Assembly: GCA_946482115.1 (NCBI GenBank)
Contig: CAMLQP010000021.1
Span: 1-20,712 of the forward strand
Length of the DNA stretch: 20,712 nt
DNA from: an uncultured Comamonadaceae bacterium
GTDB taxonomy: Bacteria > Pseudomonadota > Gammaproteobacteria > Burkholderiales > Burkholderiaceae
Direction of reading: 5' to 3'
In this document: positions 15,211-20,712 of the stretch, one piece after another
Position numbering within the stretch: position 1 is the first letter of the stretch
Layout of the letters: every line of letters starts with the position of its first letter
Translations under genes and position numbers: made by a program
The notes under the pieces: model-generated
The model's input: the letters and a program-made list of their open reading frames with translations, nothing else
What the model was told of the DNA's origin: nothing
Database searches by the model: none

Positions 15211-15882
15211 ATGACCCAAGACGAACTCAAAACCCTGGTGGGCCAGGCCGCGCTGCGCTATGTGGTGCCGGGCGCCATCATCGGCGTCGGCACTGGCTCC
15301 ACGGTCAACAAATTCATCGACGCTCTGGCCACCATCAAGGACCAGGTGCCGGGCGCGGTGTCCAGCTCGGTGGCCTCCACCGAGCGGCTGCAGGCGCTGG
15401 GCATCCGTGTGTTCGACGCCAACGATGTCGAGGGCCTGGCCGTGTACGTGGACGGCGCCGACGAGATCGACGGCGAGGGCTACATGGTCAAGGGTGGCGG
15501 CGCGGCGCTCACGCGCGAGAAGATCGTGGCCTCGCTGGCCCGGCGCTTCGTCTGCATCGCCGACGCCTCCAAGCGCGTGAAGACGCTGGGGGCCTTCCCG
15601 CTGCCGGTGGAGGTGATCCCGATGGCGGCGGCCCAGATCGCGCGCCGCTTCAAGGCCATGGGTGGCGAGGCCACGCTGCGCCTGCGCGACGGCGCGCCGC
15701 TGGTGACCGACAACGGCCAGCACATCCTGGACGTGCGGGGGCTGCAGATCCGCGAGCCGCTGGCGTTCGAGAGCGGCGTGAACCAGTGGCCGGGCGTGGT
15801 GACGGTGGGCGTGTTCGCCCACCAGAAGGCCGACGTCTGCCTGCTCGGCACCGGGCAGGGCGTTGAGACGCTCGAGTACTGA
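15211..15882 (+). CDS. rpiA: Ribose-5-phosphate isomerase A
   Basis: This 223-residue cytoplasmic enzyme interconverts ribose 5-phosphate and ribulose 5-phosphate in the non-oxidative pentose phosphate pathway. Motifs are [14 protein letters not shown] (26-39, phosphate binding), [14 protein letters not shown] (52-65), DGADEIDG (81-88), and [14 protein letters not shown] (94-107) with catalytic Glu103. The N-terminus [18 protein letters not shown] matches the E. coli protein closely, so ATG 15211 is preferred to the TTG three codons earlier. The 5' gap shared with pyrD contains GGATAATCC (15175-15183), a palindrome that could supply a -10 box (GATAAT) 29 bases before this start. Assignment is secure. 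Confidence 0.97.
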   Translation: MTQDELKTLVGQAALRYVVPGAIIGVGTGSTVNKFIDALATIKDQVPGAVSSSVASTERLQALGIRVFDANDVEGLAVYVDGADEIDGEGYMVKGGGAALTREKIVASLARRFVCIADASKRVKTLGAFPLPVEVIPMAAAQIARRFKAMGGEATLRLRDGAPLVTDNGQHILDVRGLQIREPLAFESGVNQWPGVVTVGVFAHQKADVCLLGTGQGVETLEY

Positions 15883-15900
15883 CCGGGCGCGCGGCTTAGC

Positions 15901-16530
15901 TTAGAAGCGGATGCCCGCCGGGTTCTGCGGATTCGGGCCGTCGGCGGGCACGGGCGCGGCTGGCGGGGTGGCGGCAGGGTCGGCGGGTGTGGCGGCTGTC
16001 TCGGTCTTGGGTGCGGGTACGGGCGCCAGCGCGGAGCGCGCGGGGGCGCGGTAGTTGCGCGGCAGTGCCGATTCCTTGGGGTAGCCCGCCGCGTCCAGGT
16101 ACTGGGTCCACTGGGCGGGAGAGAAGCCGCTCAGCCCCTGCGAGCCTATGGTCAGGTGGGGCAACTGGCCCCCAGTGGCGATTTTCTGGAAGGCTTCCAG
16201 GTCTTGCTGGGTGGCGATGGTCTTTTCGTTGAACGGGATGCCCCGGGTCCGCAGCAGCTCGCGACCCCGGTCGCACGGCGCGCAGCTGTCGGTGCTGTAC
16301 AGCGTGACGGGGTAGCGCTGGACCGTCTGGCGCAACACGAAAGGCAGCTCCGCGCCCGGCGCGGCCGAAGGACCCGCCGCGGCCGAGGCGGCGGGAGCGT
16401 TGCCGGCCGGTGGCTGGTCGCTGAAGGTGACGCGGCCGTCCGGCCCCACGTGGCGGTAGACCCCCTGGGCCAGCACGGATCCGGCGCCCAACGCCAGCCA
16501 GATCAGCGGATAACGAGCGGAAAAGCGCAT
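15901..16530 (-). CDS. Exported DUF4124 plus glutaredoxin-like protein
   Basis: This is a 209-residue envelope protein. A signal peptide covers about residues 1-21 (VLAQ-G cleavage). A DUF4124-type segment (GVYRHVGPDGRVTFSDQPP, 23-41) leads, through an Ala/Pro/Gly-rich linker, to a thioredoxin-fold glutaredoxin domain at about 70-150. The redox motif is CAPC (Cys83-Cys86) in YSTDSCAPCDRGRELL, and LPHLTIG supplies the expected cis-proline (Pro124). The C-terminal tail, about 160-205, is low-complexity Ala/Pro. It may reduce or shuffle disulfides in the periplasm. The start has GGAG eight bases upstream. The gene converges on rpiA with an 18-base gap and lies downstream of prlC on the same strand (gap 44 bases), so readthrough from prlC is possible. 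Confidence 0.85.
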   Translation of the reverse strand: MRFSARYPLIWLALGAGSVLAQGVYRHVGPDGRVTFSDQPPAGNAPAASAAAGPSAAPGAELPFVLRQTVQRYPVTLYSTDSCAPCDRGRELLRTRGIPFNEKTIATQQDLEAFQKIATGGQLPHLTIGSQGLSGFSPAQWTQYLDAAGYPKESALPRNYRAPARSALAPVPAPKTETAATPADPAATPPAAPVPADGPNPQNPAGIRF

Positions 16531-16574
16531 GCCGGGACTCCAGTGACCGTTCAAGCGTAACCCAATCGCCGTCG

Positions 16575-18641
16575 TCAGGCCATGCCCTGGTGGCGCAGCA
16601 GGGCGTCTATGGTGGGTTCCCGGCCACGGAAGGCCTTGAACGATTCCATGGCGGGGCGGCTGCCGCCGGCTTCCAGAATGGCCTCGCGGTAGCGCCTGCC
16701 GATGTCCGGGCGCACCGGGCTGCCGCCGTCGGCGGCTTCCTCGAAGGCGGCGTAGGCGTCGGCGCTCAGCACCTCGGCCCATTTGTAACTGTAGTAACCG
16801 GCCGCGTAGCCGCCCGCGAAGATGTGGCTGAAGGTGTGCGGCATGCGGTTGTAGGCCGGCGGCTTGAGCACCGAGACTTCGTCCCGTACGGCATCCAGCA
16901 GCTTCAGGAAGTCGCCGTCCGCCGCGTCGCCCTGGTGCAGGCGCAGGTCGAACAGCGCGAACTCGACCTGGCGCAGCGTCTGCAGGCCGCTCTGGTAGTT
17001 CTTGGCGGCCAGCATCTTGTCGAACAGCTCGCGCGGCAGCGGCTCGCCGGTGTCCACGTGGGCGGTCATGTGCCTGAGCACTTCCCACTCCCAGCAGAAG
17101 TTCTCCATGAACTGGCTGGGCAGCTCGACCGCGTCCCACTCGACGCCACTGATGCCGGACACATCGCGCTCGTTCACCTGGGTGAGCATGTGGTGCAGGC
17201 CGTGGCCGAACTCGTGGAACAGGGTGATGACGTCGTCGTGCGTGAGCAGCGGGGGCTGGCCGTTGACGCCCTCGGCAAAGTTGCAGACCAGATGGGCCAC
17301 GGGTGTCTGCAGCGCGCCGGTGTCGGGGCGCAGCCAGCGGGTGTGCACGTCGTCCATCCAGGCGCCGCCTCGCTTGCCGGTGCGCGCGCCGGGGTCGAGG
17401 TAGAACTGGCCGACCAGCTGGGGGCCTTGCGGGGTCGGACGCTCGATGCGGTAGAACTCGACCGAGGGGTGCCACACGGGCGCCTGGTCGCGGCGGATGG
17501 CGACCTCGAACAGCGTCTCGACGATGCGGAACAGTCCGGCCAGCACCTGGGGCGCGGTGAAGTAAGGCTTGACCTCCTGCTCGCTGAAGGCGTAGCGGGC
17601 TTCCTTGAGCTTTTCGCCGATGTAGGGCCAGTCCCAGGCCTGCGGATCGGCCAGGCCCAGCTCGTCGCGGGCGAAGGCGCGCAGATCGGCCAGGTCCTGC
17701 TCGGCGTAGGGGCGGGCCTTTTTCGCCAGGTCGCGCAGGAAGGCGATGACCTGTTCGGGCGAATCGGCCATCTTGGGCACCAGCGACAGGGCGGCGAAGT
17801 GGGGGTAGCCCAGCAGCGCGGCCTCTTCCTGGCGCAGGGCCAGCAGCTCGCGCATCAGGGCCGTGTTGTCGAACTTGACGGCCTCGCCCTCGGCCTGGTC
17901 GCTGGCGCGGGTGACGTAGGCGCGGTAAAGGCGCTCGCGCAGCGCGCCGTTGCTGGCGAACTGCATCACCGGCAGGTAGCAGGGCAGCTTGAGGGTGAGC
18001 TTGTGGCCGGCCTTGCCTTCGGCTTCGGCAGCGGCACGGGCGGCGGCCACCACGTCGGGCGGCACGCCGTCGAGCTCGTCGGCGCTCGCGTACCAGGCGT
18101 AGGCGTCGGTGGCGTCCAGCGCGTTCTCGCTGAACTTCTGGCCCTGTTCGGCCTGTTTTTCCTGGATTTCGGCGAACCGTTCCTTGGCTGCGCCGGTCAG
18201 TTCGGCGCCGCCCAGCACGAAGCCGCGCATGGCGTTCTTGTGGGCCTGGCGCTGCTCGGGGGTGAGCTGGGCCGGGTCCATCTGCTTGTACTTGGCGTAG
18301 AGCCGCTCGTCGGCGCCCAGGCGGGTCCAGAACTCGGTGACCAGGGGCAGGGCGGCGTTGTAGGCCGCGCGCAGCTCGGGTGTGTCGGCCACGCTGTTGA
18401 GGTGGCTGACCGCTCCCCAGGCCGTGCCCAGGCGCTCGGTGGCCACGTCCAGCGTCTTCGCCATCGCCTGCCAGTCGGCCGGGAAACCGGGCGCCGTCAC
18501 GGCCTCGAGCGCGGCGTTGGCCTCGGCCAGCAGGGCGTCGATGGCGGGGGCCACATGGACCGGGGCGATGGCGTCGAAGCGGGGCAGGCCGGAAAAGTCG
18601 AGCAGCGGGTTGTCGGGCAGGGGGTGGGCAGGAGCGTTCAT
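16575..18641 (-). CDS. prlC: Oligopeptidase A (M3 family zinc metallopeptidase)
   Basis: This 688-residue cytoplasmic thimet-oligopeptidase-like enzyme cleaves short peptides and degraded signal peptides. The zinc site is HEFGH (His476, Glu477, His480), with Glu506 in DAVELPSQ as third ligand, 26 residues after the second histidine as expected for M3. The N-terminus [25 protein letters not shown] and the C-terminal [23 protein letters not shown], split here as motifs of at most 20 residues (for example [16 protein letters not shown]), are characteristic of PrlC/OpdA. No other in-frame ATG occurs in the first 57 codons, which supports the start. In Salmonella, opdA is in a heat-shock operon, and a sigma-32-like sequence lies directly upstream here. 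The start is 31 bases downstream of the yhbY stop on the same strand. Confidence 0.96.
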   Translation of the reverse strand: MNAPAHPLPDNPLLDFSGLPRFDAIAPVHVAPAIDALLAEANAALEAVTAPGFPADWQAMAKTLDVATERLGTAWGAVSHLNSVADTPELRAAYNAALPLVTEFWTRLGADERLYAKYKQMDPAQLTPEQRQAHKNAMRGFVLGGAELTGAAKERFAEIQEKQAEQGQKFSENALDATDAYAWYASADELDGVPPDVVAAARAAAEAEGKAGHKLTLKLPCYLPVMQFASNGALRERLYRAYVTRASDQAEGEAVKFDNTALMRELLALRQEEAALLGYPHFAALSLVPKMADSPEQVIAFLRDLAKKARPYAEQDLADLRAFARDELGLADPQAWDWPYIGEKLKEARYAFSEQEVKPYFTAPQVLAGLFRIVETLFEVAIRRDQAPVWHPSVEFYRIERPTPQGPQLVGQFYLDPGARTGKRGGAWMDDVHTRWLRPDTGALQTPVAHLVCNFAEGVNGQPPLLTHDDVITLFHEFGHGLHHMLTQVNERDVSGISGVEWDAVELPSQFMENFCWEWEVLRHMTAHVDTGEPLPRELFDKMLAAKNYQSGLQTLRQVEFALFDLRLHQGDAADGDFLKLLDAVRDEVSVLKPPAYNRMPHTFSHIFAGGYAAGYYSYKWAEVLSADAYAAFEEAADGGSPVRPDIGRRYREAILEAGGSRPAMESFKAFRGREPTIDALLRHQGMA

Positions 18642-18650
18642 GCGGTCAGG

Positions 18651-18677
18651 ATGCGGGGCTGGAGGCCCGGTTTCAAG
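18651..18677 (-). promoter_or_regulatory. Sigma-32-like promoter upstream of prlC
   Basis: On the minus strand CTTGAAA (complement of 18671-18677) is followed after 12 bases by CCCCGCAT (complement of 18651-18658). The -35 box is a perfect consensus; the -10 box keeps the four cytosines but departs after them. The predicted start of transcription would be only a few bases before the prlC ATG, so the mRNA would be nearly leaderless. The -35 box overlaps the yhbY stop codon. Confidence 0.4.
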
Positions 18678-19146
18678 AGGATTGCGACTTCTTCACGCTT
18701 TTCTGCTTGGGCTGGATGCGCTTGATGTTGCCGCCCGGGGTCAGGCGCTGGTTGCCCAGCAGCTTGACGGTCTTGACCTCGGGGCGCTGGCCGCCCTTCT
18801 TGCTGTACTTCAGCACCTTGATCTCGCGTGGGCCGGGCTTGCGGTCCTCGTCCACCGCCTTTTCCTTGGGCGGCACGGGTCGCCAGAGCACCAGCAGCTT
18901 GCCGATGTGCTGGATGGGCGCGGCGTTGAGCTCGTCGGCCAGCGTGGCCAGGATGGTTTCGCGCTCGGTGCGGTCGTCCGAGAACACGCGCACCTTGATC
19001 AGCCCGTGGGCCTTGAGGGCGGCGTCCACCTCTTTCTTGACGGTGGCCGTGAGGCCATCGCCGCCGATCAGGACGACGGGGTCGAGGTGGTGCGCGTCGG
19101 CCCGGTGGACCTTGCGCTGCGCGGGGGTGAGTTGTATCTGGGACAT
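18673..19146 (-). CDS. yhbY: CRS1-YhbY (CRM) domain ribosome-assembly protein with basic C-terminal extension
   Basis: This is a 157-residue RNA-binding protein. Residues about 1-97 form the YhbY/CRM domain: [20 protein letters not shown], the GxxG-type loop [10 protein letters not shown], and [12 protein letters not shown] at the end. E. coli YhbY stops at about this point (roughly 97 residues). Here an additional 60 residues, rich in Lys, Arg, Gly and Pro (for example [16 protein letters not shown] and a tail ending [11 protein letters not shown]), could contact rRNA. YhbY associates with the pre-50S subunit. It is divergent from rlmE, which modifies 23S rRNA, with 15 bases between start codons; this neighbourhood is conserved in many proteobacteria. 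It starts at ATG 19146; a GATAAT box 6 bases before it suggests a leaderless transcript. Confidence 0.94.
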   Translation of the reverse strand: MSQIQLTPAQRKVHRADAHHLDPVVLIGGDGLTATVKKEVDAALKAHGLIKVRVFSDDRTERETILATLADELNAAPIQHIGKLLVLWRPVPPKEKAVDEDRKPGPREIKVLKYSKKGGQRPEVKTVKLLGNQRLTPGGNIKRIQPKQKSVKKSQSS

Positions 19147-19161
19147 GGGAGAATTATCCCC
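19147..19161. promoter_or_regulatory. 15-bp near-palindromic yhbY/rlmE start region
   Basis: GGGAGAATTATCCCC is the entire gap between the two divergent start codons. It reads GATAAT on the minus strand (complement of 19153-19158), six bases from the yhbY ATG, and AATTAT on the plus strand (19152-19157), four bases from the rlmE GTG. There is no room for a Shine-Dalgarno-bearing leader on either side unless promoters lie inside the opposite gene. Confidence 0.45.
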
Positions 19162-19815
19162 GTGAAAGTCAAATCGAACAGCAAGAAGGTCAACAAGGCG
19201 TGGCTCAACGAGCACGTCAACGATCCGTACGTGCGGGCGGCGCAGAAGGATGGCTACCGCGCGCGCGCGGCCTACAAGCTCCAGGAAATCGACGAGGCGC
19301 TCAAGCTGATCCGCCCCGGCGACACGGTGGTGGACCTGGGTTCGGCCCCCGGCGCCTGGAGCCAGTACGTGCGCCGCCGCCTGTCGCCGGGCGGGGCAGC
19401 CACTGGCGCGCTCAACGGCCGCATCGTGGCGCTGGACCTGCTGCCCATGGAGCCCATCGAGGGCGTGGATTTCATCCAGGGCGATTTCCGGGAGGCCGAG
19501 CCGCTGGCCCGGCTGGAGGCGCTGCTGGGCGGCCGGCCGGTCGACGTGGTGGTGTCCGACATGGCGCCCAACCTCTCGGGCATCGCCCAGACGGACGGCG
19601 CCCGCGTGGCCCACCTGATCGAGCTGGCGGTGGATTTCGCCCGCGCCCACCTCAAACCCGAGGGCGCGCTGGTGGCCAAGGTGTTCCATGGCGGCGAATA
19701 CGAAGCGCTGGTGCGGCTGTTCAAGGCGAACTTCAATGTCGCCAAGCCGCTCAAGCCCAAGGCCAGCCGGGACAAATCGTCTGAAACCTTTCTGGTTGGC
19801 ATTGGTCTGAAATGA
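19162..19815 (+). CDS. rlmE: 23S rRNA (uridine-2552-2'-O) methyltransferase
   Basis: This 217-residue enzyme methylates U2552 of 23S rRNA during late 50S assembly, using SAM. The Rossmann motif [15 protein letters not shown] (56-70) binds SAM. The catalytic K-D-K-E tetrad is complete: Lys39 (RAAYKLQEI), Asp133 (VVSDMAPN), Lys173 (LVAKVFHG) and Glu208 (KSSETFLVG). The basic N-terminus with [20 protein letters not shown] is typical. It begins with GTG at 19162, and no Shine-Dalgarno sequence fits in the 15-base gap to yhbY. ftsH follows on the same strand, as in E. coli, but with its own heat-shock-like promoter between. Assignment is secure. Confidence 0.97.
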   Translation: MKVKSNSKKVNKAWLNEHVNDPYVRAAQKDGYRARAAYKLQEIDEALKLIRPGDTVVDLGSAPGAWSQYVRRRLSPGGAATGALNGRIVALDLLPMEPIEGVDFIQGDFREAEPLARLEALLGGRPVDVVVSDMAPNLSGIAQTDGARVAHLIELAVDFARAHLKPEGALVAKVFHGGEYEALVRLFKANFNVAKPLKPKASRDKSSETFLVGIGLK

Positions 19816-19868
19816 GTTCCTATCCGTGCGATAGCCGGGGGCATGGTCGGGAATCGCCGGCTGGTTGG

Positions 19869-19894
19869 TTGAAAAGCCTAAAATGCCCCCATCT
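19869..19894 (+). promoter_or_regulatory. Sigma-32 heat-shock promoter of ftsH
   Basis: TTGAAA (19869-19874, preceded by G rather than the consensus C) is followed after 12 bases by CCCCATCT (19887-19894). The latter agrees exactly with the sigma-32 -10 consensus CCCCATnT. FtsH is a classical heat-shock and sigma-32-degrading protease, so the match makes sense biologically. A TAAAAT box (19879-19884) in the spacer could serve sigma-70, but no matching -35 is seen for it. Confidence 0.75.
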
Positions 19895-19933
19895 GTCAAG
19901 CACTTTGACCCGTTCCCGCCTCAGGAGCCCTTC

Positions 19934-20712
19934 TTGAACAACCCCTGGTTCTCCAAAATTGCCGTCTGGATGGTCATCGCCATGGTGCTGTTCACGGTGT
20001 TCAAGCAGTTCGACGGCCGTGCCGTGGCCGGCTCGGGCACCATGGGCTATTCCGACTTCCTGGAGGAAGTGAAGGCCCAGCGCATCAAGAGCGCCACCAT
20101 CCAGGAAAGCCCGGGTGGCACCGAGATCGTGGCCATCACCACCGACGACCGCCGCGTGCGCACCACCGCCACCTACCTGGACCGCGGCCTGGTCGGCGAC
20201 CTGATCGCCAATGACGTCAAGTTCGACGTCAAGCCGCGCGAGGAGGGTTCCCTGCTCATGACCCTGCTGGTCAGCTGGGGCCCCATGCTGCTGCTGATCG
20301 GCGTCTGGATCTACTTCATGCGCCAGATGCAGGGCGGCGGCAAGGGCGGCGCCTTCAGCTTCGGCAAGAGCAAGGCGCGCATGCTCGACGAGAACAACAA
20401 CACCGTCACCTTCGCCGACGTGGCCGGCTGCGACGAGGCCAAGGAAGAGGTGAAAGAGGTCGTCGATTTCCTGAAGGATCCGCAGAAGTTCCAGAAGCTG
20501 GGCGGGCGCATCCCGCGCGGCCTGCTGCTGGTCGGCCCGCCCGGTACCGGCAAGACCCTGCTGGCCAAGTCCATTGCCGGCGAGGCCAAGGTGCCGTTCT
20601 TCAGCATCTCGGGCTCCGACTTCGTCGAGATGTTCGTCGGCGTGGGCGCGGCCCGCGTGCGCGACATGTTCGAGAACGCCAAGAAGAACGCCCCCTGCAT
20701 CATCTTCATCGA
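19934..20712 (+). CDS. ftsH: ATP-dependent zinc metalloprotease FtsH (5' part)
   Basis: These are the first 259 codons of the membrane-anchored AAA+ protease that degrades unassembled membrane proteins and regulatory proteins; the window edge cuts the gene. Visible in order are a first membrane helix at about 8-24, a periplasmic domain, a second helix at about 106-129 ([19 protein letters not shown]), the linker [15 protein letters not shown], and Walker A GPPGTGKT (201-208). The pore-loop region [17 protein letters not shown] follows, and then the beginning of Walker B (CIIFI), where the sequence stops. The start is TTG 19934: CAGGAG (19922-19927) lies 6 bases before it, and the protein then begins like other FtsH proteins ([11 protein letters not shown]). 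An in-frame ATG at 19883 is less likely because it lies inside the promoter. The protease domain is outside the window. Confidence 0.97.
   Translation, partial: MNNPWFSKIAVWMVIAMVLFTVFKQFDGRAVAGSGTMGYSDFLEEVKAQRIKSATIQESPGGTEIVAITTDDRRVRTTATYLDRGLVGDLIANDVKFDVKPREEGSLLMTLLVSWGPMLLLIGVWIYFMRQMQGGGKGGAFSFGKSKARMLDENNNTVTFADVAGCDEAKEEVKEVVDFLKDPQKFQKLGGRIPRGLLLVGPPGTGKTLLAKSIAGEAKVPFFSISGSDFVEMFVGVGAARVRDMFENAKKNAPCIIFI

Noticed and set aside
14002..15822. Long minus-strand open frame across pyrD and rpiA
   Set aside because: It is out of frame with both recognised enzymes and low in recognisable motifs; a GC-rich shadow.
16531..16560. CTTGAAC...CCCGGCAT on the minus strand as a sigma-32 promoter for the glutaredoxin-like gene
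   Set aside because: The -10 box runs into the start codon, leaving no room for transcription start, and an ordinary GGAG ribosome site occupies the region.
16590..18725. Very long plus-strand open frame opposite prlC
   Set aside because: It is the antisense shadow of a secure M3 peptidase gene in high-GC DNA; its composition (Val/Gly/Gln/His-rich) is typical of such shadows and no domain is visible.
19883..19933. In-frame upstream ATG for ftsH giving 17 extra residues
   Set aside because: It lies within the sigma-32 promoter and before the predicted transcription start, lacks a ribosome site, and the added residues are unlike FtsH N-termini.
1..20712. CRISPR arrays, tRNA/rRNA genes, insertion sequences, phage or toxin-antitoxin modules
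   Set aside because: No regular repeats, cloverleaf sequences, transposase motifs or terminal inverted repeats were found on reading both strands.

Overview
The window is GC-rich (about two thirds G+C by eye), densely coding DNA from a chromosome of a betaproteobacterium. It most likely belongs to the Comamonadaceae (an Acidovorax/Hydrogenophaga-like organism). The reasons are the Bug/TctC periplasmic binding proteins, the FtsH and YhbY sequences, the DUF4124-glutaredoxin protein, and a mini-ORF element upstream of the enoyl-CoA hydratase homologue that I associate with this family from memory. No plasmid, phage, IS, CRISPR, tRNA or rRNA signal was seen.

Left part (1-5912): the 3' end of an amidohydrolase-2 gene, a large M14-type carboxypeptidase and a crotonase-fold enzyme lie on the + strand. 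A 22-codon mini-ORF bridges the last two. Converging on them are a secreted DUF3750 protein and a zinc methyltransferase resembling the catalytic half of MetE. The methyltransferase is transcribed divergently from a GntR/FCD regulator.

Middle part (6064-14111): a probable uptake-and-oxidation operon. It encodes a TRAP transporter (binding protein, small and large membrane subunits), an orphan Bug/TctC binding protein, a 6PGDH-like/DUF1932 dehydrogenase and an LhgO-like FAD oxidoreductase. A strong terminator-like hairpin lies between the TRAP binding-protein gene and the membrane genes. The operon ends tail-to-tail, with a 4-bp overlap, against an IclR regulator. That regulator is divergent from a second orphan Bug protein, and their shared 220-bp intergenic region carries two near-identical 26-bp operator-like units.

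Right part (14127-20712): conserved housekeeping genes. They are pyrD (-), rpiA (+), a secreted DUF4124/glutaredoxin protein (-), prlC (-), a C-terminally extended yhbY (-), then rlmE (+) and ftsH (+), the last cut by the window edge. ftsH has a very good sigma-32 (heat-shock) promoter match, and prlC a weaker one.

No clearly novel defence or mobile system is visible. The most distinctive items are the mini-ORF bridge, the crotonase homologue lacking hydratase glutamates, the duplicated IclR operator, the TRAP-plus-Bug hybrid operon with its internal attenuator, the DUF3750 active-site pattern, and repeated -10-like boxes placed so close to start codons that leaderless transcripts are likely.
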